Part shown: piece by piece, positions 1 through 8,194 of the stretch | Numbering within the stretch: the first letter of the stretch is position 1 | Layout of the letters: each line of letters starts with the position of its first letter | Origin: Sutcliffiella tianshenii | Lineage (GTDB): Bacteria > Bacillota > Bacilli > Bacillales > Bacillaceae_I | NCBI RefSeq assembly: GCF_016908565.1 | Contig: NZ_JAFBED010000005.1 | Span: 186,001-250,000, forward strand | Length of the DNA stretch: 64,000 nt | Direction of reading: 5' to 3' | Notes under the pieces: model-generated | Databases searched by the model: none | What the model was told of the DNA's origin: nothing | What the model saw: only the letters and a program-made list of their open reading frames with translations | Translations under genes and position numbers: made by a program

Positions 1-164
1 CCTCTCCGTTTTGGAATCAGGCCAGGGGTAAATGGAACCCTTTTTCCGAAGAGGAATACCGGTTTATAGGGCCGGAACAGCATCCGTATTGCAAGGGAGT
101 TCGTCACCCCCCCGATCAGTGCACCTACAAGAACCATCACAGATATGACATACAGTATTTTCAT
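1..164 (-). CDS. yheB: YheB-like DUF445 membrane protein, N-terminal part
   Basis: Only the first 54 codons are inside the window; the gene runs off the left edge. The translation starts [15 protein letters not shown] and continues with [16 protein letters not shown] and [16 protein letters not shown]. This is the membrane start and conserved first block of the DUF445/YheB family as I remember it. The ATG at 164-162 follows a GAAAGG ribosome site. Its position, divergent from the YheC/YheD genes, matches the yheB-yheC order of Bacillus subtilis. The biochemical role of the family is unknown; a link to the spore envelope is suggested only by the neighbours. Confidence 0.85.
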   Translation of the reverse strand, partial: MKILYVISVMVLVGALIGGVTNSLAIRMLFRPYKPVFLFGKRVPFTPGLIPKRR

Positions 165-187
165 CTATAAACAACCTTTCTTTTATC

Positions 188-214
188 ACCTATTACTTCT
201 GCTTTCATACAATA
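188..214 (+). promoter_or_regulatory. Candidate mother-cell sporulation promoter of the YheC/YheD cluster
   Basis: ACC at 188-190 and CATACAATA at 206-214 are separated by 15 bases. The -10 element fits CATAnnnTA of sigma-K and also CATACAAT of sigma-E. Its distance of about 175 bases from the first gene is long, so it remains a candidate only. Confidence 0.35.
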
Positions 215-389
215 AAAGGAACCTTCTACTTGGGTAGGGCCTTGGCCTCTTCCCATTGTTAGTTGAACCAATCGGGGTGTTAGCGACCTTCTCCTTTTGA
301 TAGGGAATGATCCTGGCACCTTCTCACTATCCCCAAGTTGCTTCATCCACCTACACCTTGCCGCTACAGGTAATAAATGAGGGAAAATC

Positions 390-1763
390 ATGAACTTCCA
401 TATTGTAAGAGTTGTGCCGTTTGAAAGCGTGCATTCAGTTCCAATTATACAGGTAAGTGAAGCTTTGGTAAAAAAATTGAAGCTTCCACAAGATATATCT
501 TTTCTTGATTTGCAATGCAGTCGGAATACAATCTCGGCTCCGGTCGTAAGTATCAAGGGAGAGGAATGCACCATGAGACTCGATCCCTCTATTTTACATT
601 CCCTGCTGCTTTTTGAGGAAGAAAAAAATTATTTGGTTACCTATGATCAAGCAAAACAAAAACTTGTCATCGGCCCGGTCATCGGACTTTTGACTGAAAT
701 CAGCTTAAAGGAAGAACAGATCGACTTGAAGTCCATTCATGCCTACTGCCAGGAACTTGCGAATTTTTCCGATGAGATCGGAGCGGTTTTTTATGTGTTT
801 TCAGTACCGGATAAGCGGACAGATAAATCAATAGAAGGCTATTATTATGAGAATGATGCTTGGAAACGGTACACCCTTCCTTTTCCGCAAGTGATCCATA
901 ATAGGCTCCATAAACGTACGAACGAAAGACAGCAAATGTTTCAGGATTTCACCCAGGCCTTGCAGGAATGGAAAATACCTTATTTCAATGATCATTTTCT
1001 CGATAAGTGGACCGTCTATAAACAATTGCAGGAGGCGGGGCATCTGCGGCCTTTTTTGCCGGATACGACCCTCTTTTCAAAAGAATCGCTTGAAGGTTGG
1101 CTGGACCTATACTCCACCATCTTCATTAAACCTATCAATGGCAGCCAGGGAAAGCAGATTTTCAAGGTCTGCAAGGAGGGGGACTGCTTTCATTTAAGCT
1201 ATTCATCCATTCAACAGGAAGTATCTTCAACATACAGTACTTTTGCTGAATTGTACAAGCGGCTTTCCTCGCATATCAGGAAAAAGAAGTACATCATCCA
1301 AGAGGGCATCGATTTGTTGGATCTTGATGGACGCCCGGTCGACTTTCGTTACCTTTGCCATCGGGGGGAAAACCACCGCTGGCGGATGACATCCTCCACC
1401 GCCAGGGCTTCCAAGACGGGATACTTTGTATCAAACCTTGCACAGGGTGGAGAAATGCTTTCCGTTACAAAAGCATTAAGATCCCGCTTTGAAAAAGAGG
1501 AGCTTATGCATCTCCGGCAGCATCTGAAGGAAATTGCGCTGGAAGTGGCCAATGTGGTGGGAACGGAGTCGGATGGAATCTACGGGGAGCTTGGGATCGA
1601 CCTAGCCGTCGATAGATCAGGACGCCCCTGGATCATCGAGGTGAACACCAAGCCCTCCAAGAACATGGATAGCACTCCAAGCTCCTCTATGATCCGCCCT
1701 TCTGCAAAAGCGATTATCCTTTACTGTTTATTTCTGATAGATGAAACAATCAAGGAGGCCTGA
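390..1763 (+). CDS. yheD: YheC/YheD family ATP-grasp protein, paralogue 1
   Basis: A 457-residue protein of the endospore coat-associated YheC/YheD ATP-grasp family. The nucleotide loop KPINGSQGK lies near residues 247-255. A DFRYL strand and an AQGGEM loop follow. The metal-binding end reads GELGIDLAVD (about 398) and EVNTKPSK (about 417). ATP-grasp enzymes ligate a carboxylate to an amine or thiol through an acyl phosphate; the substrate of this family is unknown. GAGGG at 379-383 precedes the ATG by six bases. It is the first of four head-to-tail paralogues, with 6 bases to the next. Its length is close to B. subtilis YheD (about 453). Confidence 0.88.
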   Translation: MNFHIVRVVPFESVHSVPIIQVSEALVKKLKLPQDISFLDLQCSRNTISAPVVSIKGEECTMRLDPSILHSLLLFEEEKNYLVTYDQAKQKLVIGPVIGLLTEISLKEEQIDLKSIHAYCQELANFSDEIGAVFYVFSVPDKRTDKSIEGYYYENDAWKRYTLPFPQVIHNRLHKRTNERQQMFQDFTQALQEWKIPYFNDHFLDKWTVYKQLQEAGHLRPFLPDTTLFSKESLEGWLDLYSTIFIKPINGSQGKQIFKVCKEGDCFHLSYSSIQQEVSSTYSTFAELYKRLSSHIRKKKYIIQEGIDLLDLDGRPVDFRYLCHRGENHRWRMTSSTARASKTGYFVSNLAQGGEMLSVTKALRSRFEKEELMHLRQHLKEIALEVANVVGTESDGIYGELGIDLAVDRSGRPWIIEVNTKPSKNMDSTPSSSMIRPSAKAIILYCLFLIDETIKEA

Positions 1764-1769
1764 TAGGTC

Positions 1770-2840
1770 ATGATGACACTGGGAATACTTTCTTTTTTGA
1801 AGCCGACTCCTTATATGACGAAAATAGCCCAGCACTCGGTCAGCAGAATGACGGTTTTTCACTTTACCCCCCAGCAATTGACCTGGGAGGAAGAAATAAA
1901 CGGTCTCCGGTTTTGTCCTGAAAAATTGGAATGGGTTAGTGACAGCTTTCCTATTCCTTCTTTCATTTATGACCGATGCTTTTACTCCACACTCTCGGCC
2001 CGGGGCCTGTCCGGACGGGTGGAGCGTCTGAAGCAAGATGATGCTCATCGTTTTTTGGGATACGGCCTTCCCAATAAATGGATCGTTTATCAGGCTTTAT
2101 CAACCGACCCGGCTCTCTCATCCTTTTTCCCAAAAACTTTAAGACTCACCACTCCAACCTTCCTCTTGGCAAATTTACAGCTAGAAAAAAAGTGGCTGTT
2201 AAAGCCGATACAAGGTTCACAAGGAAAAGGGCTGATAAAGGTTGAAGCCTCCAACGGTCTTTTACTGGCAAAGGAAGTGAATCAGCCTGGGGAGCGACTA
2301 TTCACGTTCCGTTCCTCCCTCCAATTTCAGCAATGGCTACATACCCGGATGCAAAAAACATCCTATATCTTTCAGCCTTTTTTGCCACTTCAGAATGAAG
2401 AAGGATGTCCATTTGACATCAGGCTTCTGTTGCAAAAGGACGGTAATGGGGAATGGCAGGAACGGATAAGGATCATTCGTACAGGCATCCCTCACCATAT
2501 TACCTCCAATTTGGCTGGTGGCGGAAGGATGCACACCTTCACTTCGCTTTCCAAAAGCTTCTCCTCCGCCCTAAAGAGAAAGCTCGAAGATGATATCAGA
2601 AAAATAGTCACACACCTTCCTGTACTACTGGAAAAGGAATTTAGGCCACTTTTTGAACTGGGGCTGGATCTCGGATTGGATAACCGCATGAATTTGTGGA
2701 TATTAGATATTAATTCCAAGCCAGGTCATAAAATAGTAACAATGACTGCAAAACATGTTCAACAGGAAATCTATGAGGCACCAAGCAAATATTGTGCACA
2801 CCTGGATTTTTCATTAGGAAACAAAATGGGAGTTGAATGA
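1770..2840 (+). CDS. yheC: YheC/YheD family ATP-grasp protein, paralogue 2 (short)
   Basis: A 356-residue member, close to the length of B. subtilis YheC (about 363). It lacks most of the roughly 100-residue N-terminal segment of its neighbours and starts directly before the LSFLKPTPYMTKIA region. The ATP loop KPIQGSQGKG begins near residue 145. The C-terminal metal motif is LDINSKPGHK near residue 312, where Asp replaces the usual Glu, a conservative change. AAGGAGG lies 11 bases before the ATG; a second ATG follows directly, so the exact start may shift by one codon. Co-transcription with both neighbours is likely. Confidence 0.87.
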   Translation: MMTLGILSFLKPTPYMTKIAQHSVSRMTVFHFTPQQLTWEEEINGLRFCPEKLEWVSDSFPIPSFIYDRCFYSTLSARGLSGRVERLKQDDAHRFLGYGLPNKWIVYQALSTDPALSSFFPKTLRLTTPTFLLANLQLEKKWLLKPIQGSQGKGLIKVEASNGLLLAKEVNQPGERLFTFRSSLQFQQWLHTRMQKTSYIFQPFLPLQNEEGCPFDIRLLLQKDGNGEWQERIRIIRTGIPHHITSNLAGGGRMHTFTSLSKSFSSALKRKLEDDIRKIVTHLPVLLEKEFRPLFELGLDLGLDNRMNLWILDINSKPGHKIVTMTAKHVQQEIYEAPSKYCAHLDFSLGNKMGVE

Positions 2841-2841
2841 T

Positions 2842-4200
2842 ATGAAAGCTCTTTTGCCTGTAAAATGTAAGGATTCACTGAAGGATGATGCCATACTCAT
2901 CCCTGATGCATTAAAAGATAGGCCTGTCTCCTCCATTGCTTTTGGAACTTTGCAATACGCATGCACCCCCTCCTATCATGCAGGAGGGACCTTATACGTA
3001 TCCAAGAAGATCTATGAGGAACTGCTGTTGCCATATGAAGGGAAAATCCATCTTTTCGTTCAGGAGGATGTACTTCATCTCGGGCCGCTCATCGGTATTT
3101 TCACAGCTGGTTTTACGAACTCGATCGTCCGTCCGATAGGCGAGCGTACCCTCTTTTTCTCCAAACTGCTCTCAACCGAGAAAAAAGTTGGCGCATATGT
3201 TTTCCTATTTGGTGCCAACCATATCAATTGGGAGGACGGGACGATGGAGGGATATATGTTCTCAGACAAGGGCTGGAGCAGAAAAAAAGTTCCTTTCCCA
3301 CATGTGGTATACGATAGATTGCCAAATCGGCGGACCGAAAAGCACAAGCTCCTTTCGGAAACCAGGGAGAAAATGCAAAAGGACTATGCCATCCCCTGGT
3401 TCAATCCCGGATTCTTCAACAAATGGGACATCCACCAGAAATTGATGATCGAAGAAAGCATCGTACCCTACCTGCCTGAGACGAGCAACAAGGTGACCAT
3501 TGAAAAAATGGAAAGATTCCTTTCGGATTATCCGTTCATTTATGTTAAACCGATGAATGGCAGCCTTGGTCTCGGTGTGTATAAGATCATCTATAACCGG
3601 GAGGAAGGCCACTATTATGTCAGATACAAGAACGAGGACCTTCAGAACAAGCTCATGCGCTTTTCTTCCCTGGAAACCTTGCTTGGAACTGTCATGAAAA
3701 ATAAAGACCTTTCAGGCTATCTGATCCAACAGGGAATTCCTCTGCTGAAAAAGGATGATTCCCATATAGATTTCCGCGTTCATACCAATAAAGATGAAAA
3801 CGGCAAGTGGATGGTCAGTGCCATGGCGGCAAAGCTCAGCGGCAAAGGCAGTGTCACCACCCATATGAATAGCGGCGGTGTGGTAAAAACCCTCTCAGAG
3901 CTGTTTCCAGATGAAGCTGAGCAAACAGAGGTCACAGACAAACTGAAGAGGGCCTCCCTTCTCATCAGCGATGCAATCGATACACATCTTCCTGGCTTCA
4001 TCGGGGAGATCGGTTTTGATTTCGGCATGGATAGGGATAAGAAGGTATGGCTGTTTGAAGCAAATTCAAAGCCGGGCAGGTCAATTTTTTATCATCCAAA
4101 GCTAAGAAATGAAGATATCCTGACAAGAAAGCTTTCCATCGAATATGCTGTTTACCTTACAGAACAAACCATTCAGCATCCGGACGGCATCCTTTCATGA
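2842..4200 (+). CDS. yheD: YheC/YheD family ATP-grasp protein, paralogue 3
   Basis: A 452-residue protein with the full family architecture: N-terminal domain, ATP loop KPMNGSLGLG near residue 236, DFRVHTNKDENGKW strand, NSGGVVKTL loop, GEIGFDFGMD and FEANSKPGR near residue 406. The ATG at 2842 is chosen over an in-frame TTG at 2833 because GGGAG at 2828-2832 is correctly spaced only for the ATG. It starts one base after the stop of the preceding gene. The stop overlaps the next start as ATGA, which points to translational coupling. All expected catalytic positions appear intact. Confidence 0.88.
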   Translation: MKALLPVKCKDSLKDDAILIPDALKDRPVSSIAFGTLQYACTPSYHAGGTLYVSKKIYEELLLPYEGKIHLFVQEDVLHLGPLIGIFTAGFTNSIVRPIGERTLFFSKLLSTEKKVGAYVFLFGANHINWEDGTMEGYMFSDKGWSRKKVPFPHVVYDRLPNRRTEKHKLLSETREKMQKDYAIPWFNPGFFNKWDIHQKLMIEESIVPYLPETSNKVTIEKMERFLSDYPFIYVKPMNGSLGLGVYKIIYNREEGHYYVRYKNEDLQNKLMRFSSLETLLGTVMKNKDLSGYLIQQGIPLLKKDDSHIDFRVHTNKDENGKWMVSAMAAKLSGKGSVTTHMNSGGVVKTLSELFPDEAEQTEVTDKLKRASLLISDAIDTHLPGFIGEIGFDFGMDRDKKVWLFEANSKPGRSIFYHPKLRNEDILTRKLSIEYAVYLTEQTIQHPDGILS

Positions 4201-5387
4201 AGCAGCTCTACTACGATCTAAAAGAAAAATCCTGGTATCACACCGATCAGGGAAAAGAAAAGATCTTCCTTGGCAAGTTTTTCACTGTTCCACATAAGGA
4301 CTCTCATCCTAGAGAGTATCAGTCTTTTCATTTCCAAGTGGCGGAAAATAAGGCAGGTCCGCTTGTAGGCATCATGGCGAGTCCAAAAAAAGAGGGCTTC
4401 ATCGGGAACATCGGCCTTTTTAAACGACTTCAGCTTTCACTGGCCAGAAAGGGCGGCAATTCGATTGTCTTTACACCAGATCAGCTTTCAGATGACGGGA
4501 TGGACGGCTTCTGCTTTCTGCCAGCACATCGGAATTGGATAAAAATGAAGGCGCCCCTGCCTGACATCATCTATAACAGACTCATTTCACATGAAGATGA
4601 AGTGAAACATCTTGAAAAAGTGCAGAATCTGGCAGACCTTTACGATATCCCGATCTTCAATCCATGTTTTTTTGATAAATGGGAGCTCTATCTGCAGCTG
4701 AAAAGCCATCAGGAGCTAGCGCCTTTTCTTCCGCGGACCTCCCTATTGAATGAGGAAAACCTGGCGGAATTTCTACAAACCTATAAGGAGGTCTATATAA
4801 AAAAAAGAAAAAGTAAAAAAGGCATCGGCCTTTCCTACATCTCCAACAATGGCCATAGCTATATCCTGAAAACCACTTCCGCTAAAACTTTATTGTTTCC
4901 GAGCATTAAAAAGCTATATCAATATTTCTGCAAGGATGGACCCGCACACTCCTACATCATCCAGGAGGCAATTGCCACCCTACCTTTTGAAGGGAGAAAA
5001 TTCGATTACAGGATTCTTGCCCATGCTAACGAACAGGACTTTGACACAACAGGCATCGGAGTCCGTGTGGCCACCAAGCAGCAGGTCACCACCCACGTTC
5101 CGGCAGGGGGAAGCATAGTGTCTTTGGAGGATCTTCCATTTGAGCTGGACGTCCCGGCTATCCGAAAGCTTATCAGCCTATGCGGAAAGCATCTTTCCAC
5201 CTTTTATGACAATCTTGGTGAGTTTTCTGCTGATATAGGGGTCACCCCTGATGGCAAGCTTTTTCTATTTGAACTGAATGCAAAGCCGATGGACTTTGAT
5301 GAACCGGAAATCAAGACCGCTTCCATTGAAAAGCTGACAGATCTTTTTATCGCTAAATCAAATAAAAAAAAGGAAAACGTCGTTTAG
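4197..5387 (+). CDS. YheC/YheD family ATP-grasp protein, paralogue 4 with altered ATP loop
   Basis: A 396-residue family member whose start overlaps the previous stop by four bases (ATGA). The N-terminal domain, the YNRL block and the GEFSADIGVTPDGK and FELNAKPMDF segments are recognisable. However, the Gly-rich ATP loop, KPxxGSxGxG in the other three, reads IKKRKSKKGIGL near residue 201, so the Pro and the Gly-Ser pair are lost and four lysines are added. It may bind nucleotide differently, be inactive, or act as a partner subunit. It ends about 45 bases before yheE. Confidence 0.83.
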   Translation: MKQLYYDLKEKSWYHTDQGKEKIFLGKFFTVPHKDSHPREYQSFHFQVAENKAGPLVGIMASPKKEGFIGNIGLFKRLQLSLARKGGNSIVFTPDQLSDDGMDGFCFLPAHRNWIKMKAPLPDIIYNRLISHEDEVKHLEKVQNLADLYDIPIFNPCFFDKWELYLQLKSHQELAPFLPRTSLLNEENLAEFLQTYKEVYIKKRKSKKGIGLSYISNNGHSYILKTTSAKTLLFPSIKKLYQYFCKDGPAHSYIIQEAIATLPFEGRKFDYRILAHANEQDFDTTGIGVRVATKQQVTTHVPAGGSIVSLEDLPFELDVPAIRKLISLCGKHLSTFYDNLGEFSADIGVTPDGKLFLFELNAKPMDFDEPEIKTASIEKLTDLFIAKSNKKKENVV

Positions 5388-5394
5388 TGTAGAA

Positions 5395-5422
5395 CTAATC
5401 ATTATCGAGAAATAATGATTAG
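5395..5422 (+). promoter_or_regulatory. 11-bp hairpin at the yheE ribosome-binding site
   Basis: CTAATCATTAT (5395-5405) and ATAATGATTAG (5412-5422) are perfectly complementary around a 6-base loop. The 3' arm runs into AGGGGGAG (5421-5428), the ribosome site of yheE. It could limit yheE translation or protect the mRNA end. No U-tract follows, so it is not a standard terminator. Confidence 0.5.
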
Positions 5423-5432
5423 GGGGAGCAGC

Positions 5433-5645
5433 ATGATCTCACATTTCCAACTGAAACCTTTCTACAAAAACAGTAGTTTGCCCGGGTGGCATCTTTCATT
5501 CTTTTTCAAAGGCCAGCGTATAACGGCCACCTATCATAAGGATGGACAGATTGATTTTGACGGGACCGCTTCCTTTTCTCCTGAAGAAAAAGAACAAGTG
5601 GAGAAACAGATCCATGAGCTGATGCTGTTTCATGTCTACGAATAA
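5433..5645 (+). CDS. yheE: YheE-like small protein
   Basis: A 70-residue protein starting MISHFQLKPFYKNSSLPGWH, resembling B. subtilis YheE in size, sequence character and place after the YheC/YheD genes. The middle SFFFKGQRITATYHKDG looks like a small beta-sheet, followed by a charged helix ending FHVYE. An ATG 18 bases further upstream is rejected because AGGGGGAG at 5421-5428 is spaced for 5433. No enzymatic motif or signal peptide is visible. Function is unknown; a role in the spore coat is inferred from the neighbours only. Confidence 0.75.
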   Translation: MISHFQLKPFYKNSSLPGWHLSFFFKGQRITATYHKDGQIDFDGTASFSPEEKEQVEKQIHELMLFHVYE

Positions 5646-5659
5646 CTGGTATGCTTCCT

Positions 5660-5702
5660 CCCTCCTATACACAAACTAAGTGTAAAAGGAGGGATTTTTT
5701 TT
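5660..5702 (+). terminator. Terminator after yheE overlapping the next start
   Basis: CCCTCCT (5660-5666) pairs with AGGAGGG (5687-5693), with ACAC/GTGT inside, followed by an eight-T run at 5695-5702. The 3' arm is also the ribosome site, and the T run contains the start codon, of the next gene. Confidence 0.7.
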
Positions 5703-5886
5703 GACGGATAATAAGAAGGATCAGACCAAGAAAGAACCTAGCTACGAAGGTCGTGATGAGTACTTCATGGACGTGGATCGCTATATCAATGAAGGAATGG
5801 CCGGTGGCAGCGTATTTTCCAGGGACAAATATACAAATATCGAAGAGGCGCGCGACCTGGAAAAGGAAACGCCGCCGAATGAATAG
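5701..5886 (+). CDS. Small acidic Bacillus-type protein, function unknown
   Basis: A 61-residue hydrophilic protein with a TTG start at 5701. AAAAGGAGGG (5684-5693) lies seven bases upstream, which strongly supports this start. Recognisable segments are DEYFMDVDRYINEGM, AGGSVFSRD and NIEEARDLEKETPP. The pattern seems familiar from small conserved Bacillus proteins, but I cannot name a family. There is no signal peptide or membrane segment. The start region lies inside the terminator of yheE, so expression may depend on incomplete termination. It has its own terminator downstream. Confidence 0.7.
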   Translation: MTDNKKDQTKKEPSYEGRDEYFMDVDRYINEGMAGGSVFSRDKYTNIEEARDLEKETPPNE

Positions 5887-5893
5887 ACCTGGC

Positions 5894-5923
5894 ACTCTTC
5901 CTATCAACAGGAAGAGTTTTTTT
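5894..5923 (+). terminator. Rho-independent terminator
   Basis: ACTCTTCCT (5894-5902) pairs with AGGAAGAGT (5909-5917) around a 6-base loop, followed by seven Ts. Confidence 0.88.
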
Positions 5924-5934
5924 GTTCGTTCTTT

Positions 5935-5943
5935 TGCTATAAT
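5935..5943 (+). promoter_or_regulatory. Extended -10 promoter of the PucR-type regulator
   Basis: TGCTATAAT at 5935-5943 is a consensus extended -10 element. No good -35 hexamer is seen 17 bases upstream, as is common for extended -10 promoters. Confidence 0.6.
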
Positions 5944-5978
5944 AGAAGCAACGCACGTATAGAAAGAAAGGGATCCTC

Positions 5979-6890
5979 ATGTACAATCGACTGAAAGAAA
6001 TTTACGGAGATTCTCTTGTAAGAAGATCAATGCCGGATGATTTCCAGAAGTATGAATGGTTTTATGGACCGACCAATGATTATATCGGTATTGAGAAAAG
6101 CGAATTAGGGGAAAAGGACATGCTATTGTTGGCTGCATTCATGGAGCGGGCATCTCAAGTCCAATTTGACATGTCTTCAACGGAAAATTGGTGGCATTCC
6201 TTATTGTATGCAAATGAATATAGTGCACCTGACCATCCCTATCCACCACAGATGCATTGCCGTTTCATCCACTTCCATTTCGTGGATGCCTTCCAGCATA
6301 AGGAGGATTGGAAGGAAGCACTGACTGCCTTTTTTGAGACACCCATCGAGCTGATATGGGAAAATGCCACATCAGGGGTCCTGGTTGAAGTGTTTCCCAA
6401 AAATCATAAACCGGAGGAAAGCCCTCCCTATTCCGATATCATCGATACGACCGCAAGCGACTTTTATTCAAATGTAAAGCTGTTCATCGGCTCCTCGAGA
6501 TCTATAGACGAAAATGCGAAGTTTGCCTTTGACTGGGAAAAGAAATGCTTTGACCTCTCCCGCCTTTCACAAAAGAAAATGGCGATCCATACATTTGAAC
6601 AGGCCATCCCCTATCTGGTGACAGGGCAATTGGAACCAGAGCTTGTCACACAGTTCAAGCAGCAGTTCGGACCTGTGCTCGAAGAAGATCAGGAATTGCT
6701 TCAAAGCATCAAGGTCTTCATTGAAAATAATCTCAATGTCTCGTTGACTGCAAAAAAGCTTTTCATGCATCGCAACAGCCTGCAATATCGAATAGATAAG
6801 TTCTCAGAGCGCACCGGGATAGACATTAAAAACTTCCAGGGTGCATTGGCCGCTTATCTTGCACTGATCATTTTGGAAACGGAAAAGTGA
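5979..6890 (+). CDS. yxkF: PucR-family helix-turn-helix regulator
   Basis: A 303-residue regulator. The C-terminal 55 residues form a PucR-type HTH: FIENNLNVSLTAKKLF, then HRNSLQYRIDKF and a helix ending AAYLALIILE (from about residue 247). The N-terminal 200 residues are a sensory region without a motif I can name. It lies immediately upstream of msmX. B. subtilis has a PucR-type gene, yxkF, beside msmX, so orthology is plausible. The start follows AAAGAAAGGGATCCTC. It may regulate sugar uptake genes, but target and inducer are unknown. Confidence 0.78.
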   Translation: MYNRLKEIYGDSLVRRSMPDDFQKYEWFYGPTNDYIGIEKSELGEKDMLLLAAFMERASQVQFDMSSTENWWHSLLYANEYSAPDHPYPPQMHCRFIHFHFVDAFQHKEDWKEALTAFFETPIELIWENATSGVLVEVFPKNHKPEESPPYSDIIDTTASDFYSNVKLFIGSSRSIDENAKFAFDWEKKCFDLSRLSQKKMAIHTFEQAIPYLVTGQLEPELVTQFKQQFGPVLEEDQELLQSIKVFIENNLNVSLTAKKLFMHRNSLQYRIDKFSERTGIDIKNFQGALAAYLALIILETEK

Positions 6891-6902
6891 TGTTTTCCCC
6901 GA

Positions 6903-6928
6903 CATGTTGTCAGACTCATGACAACATG
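6903..6928. promoter_or_regulatory. 10-bp inverted repeat upstream of msmX
   Basis: CATGTTGTCA (6903-6912) and TGACAACATG (6919-6928) are perfect complements with a 6-base loop. No T run follows on either strand, so an operator (perhaps for the adjacent PucR-type protein) is as likely as a weak terminator. Confidence 0.5.
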
Positions 6929-7005
6929 CACAAAAAACACCCCCATCTTTGTGCAACTTGTACATTTACGGATTGTATGCGTTTTCGGTACACTGATGTT
7001 AGTTA

Positions 7006-7019
7006 AGAAAACGATTTCA
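7006..7019 (+). promoter_or_regulatory. Candidate CcpA cre site upstream of msmX
   Basis: AGAAAACGATTTCA matches 13 of 14 positions of the remembered cre consensus TGWAANCGNTNWCA. It sits 17 bases before the msmX start and just upstream of the AGGGGG ribosome site, a position suited to roadblock repression by glucose-activated CcpA. Confidence 0.55.
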
Positions 7020-7035
7020 TAGGGGGAAATGAACA

Positions 7036-8139
7036 ATGGCTGAATTAAAATTAGATCATATTTATAAAGTATATGAAGGCGATGTTACTGCCGTTAAAGA
7101 CTTCAACTTACACATCAAGGATAAAGAGTTTATCGTATTCGTAGGACCATCAGGTTGCGGAAAATCTACAACTTTACGTATGATTGCAGGTCTTGAGGAA
7201 ATTTCCAAGGGAGATTTTGAAATCGACGGGAAAAGAATGAACGATGTTGCTCCAAAAGACCGCGACATCGCGATGGTATTCCAGAACTATGCACTTTACC
7301 CGCATATGAATGTATACGACAACATGGCTTTCGGATTGAAGCTTCGTAAGTTCCCGAAAGAAGAAATCGATCGCCGCGTAAAAGAAGCAGCAGCAATCCT
7401 TGGACTTGAGCAATACTTGGACCGTAAACCTAAAGCATTATCAGGTGGTCAGCGTCAGCGTGTTGCATTGGGACGTGCAATCGTCCGTGATGCAAAAGTA
7501 TTCTTGATGGATGAGCCACTATCCAACCTTGATGCAAAGCTTCGTGTAGCGATGCGTGCTGAGATCTCCAAGCTTCACCAACGTCTGCAAACGACTACTA
7601 TTTACGTAACGCATGACCAGACTGAAGCGATGACAATGGCGACTCGCCTTGTTGTCATGAAAGACGGCATCATCCAACAGCTTGGTTCACCAAAAGAAGT
7701 ATACGAAAATCCTGAAAACGTATTTGTTGGCGGATTCATCGGTTCTCCTGCAATGAACTTCTTCAATGGTAAACTTGAGGAAGGTGCATTCTTACTTGGG
7801 GAGCAGAGAATCTCCGTTCCAGAAGGAAAAATGAAAGTCCTTCGTGACCAAGGTTACGTTGGGAAAGAAGTCATCCTTGGAATTCGTCCAGAGGATATCC
7901 ATGATGAGCCTGTGTTCATTGAGTCCGCTGTTGGTTCTACCATCACTGCAGTAATTGAAGTTGCAGAATTGCTTGGTGCAGAATCCATGCTTTATTCCCA
8001 GATCCACGGCCAGGACTTTGTAGCACGTGTTGATTCCCGTTCAGATGTCAAGCCTCAGCAGACTTTGCAGCTTGCACTTGATATGAATAAAGCCCACTTC
8101 TTCGACTTTGAAACGGAATCTCGCATCCGTACAAAATAA
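7036..8139 (+). CDS. msmX: MsmX-type multi-sugar ABC importer ATPase
   Basis: A 367-residue ATP-binding protein of the MalK/UgpC/MsmX group. Walker A is GPSGCGKST (37-45), the ABC signature LSGGQRQR lies near 135-142, and Walker B with D-loop is FLMDEPLSNLDAKLR. The C-terminal third is the regulatory OB-type domain, with GGFIGSPAMNFF and ILGIRPEDIHDE. No permease or binding-protein gene is adjacent, which fits the B. subtilis role of MsmX as a shared ATPase energising several oligosaccharide importers. AGGGGG at 7021-7026 sets the start. A cre-like site precedes it. Confidence 0.93.
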   Translation: MAELKLDHIYKVYEGDVTAVKDFNLHIKDKEFIVFVGPSGCGKSTTLRMIAGLEEISKGDFEIDGKRMNDVAPKDRDIAMVFQNYALYPHMNVYDNMAFGLKLRKFPKEEIDRRVKEAAAILGLEQYLDRKPKALSGGQRQRVALGRAIVRDAKVFLMDEPLSNLDAKLRVAMRAEISKLHQRLQTTTIYVTHDQTEAMTMATRLVVMKDGIIQQLGSPKEVYENPENVFVGGFIGSPAMNFFNGKLEEGAFLLGEQRISVPEGKMKVLRDQGYVGKEVILGIRPEDIHDEPVFIESAVGSTITAVIEVAELLGAESMLYSQIHGQDFVARVDSRSDVKPQQTLQLALDMNKAHFFDFETESRIRTK

Positions 8140-8149
8140 TGATACTCGT

Positions 8150-8194
8150 AAAGCCAGGCCCTCTCATGAATGAGCGGTCTGGCTTTATTCTTTT
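8150..8194 (+). terminator. Terminator between msmX and the convergent zinc-ribbon gene
   Basis: AAAGCCAGGCC (8150-8160) pairs with GGTCTGGCTTT (8176-8186) with one G-T pair; an inner CTCAT/ATGAG stem extends it. TATTCTTTT follows. It overlaps the last codon of the minus-strand gene. Confidence 0.8.

Noticed and set aside
6903-6928. Terminator between the PucR-type gene and msmX
   Set aside because: The perfect inverted repeat has no T tract on either strand; it is listed as a possible operator instead.
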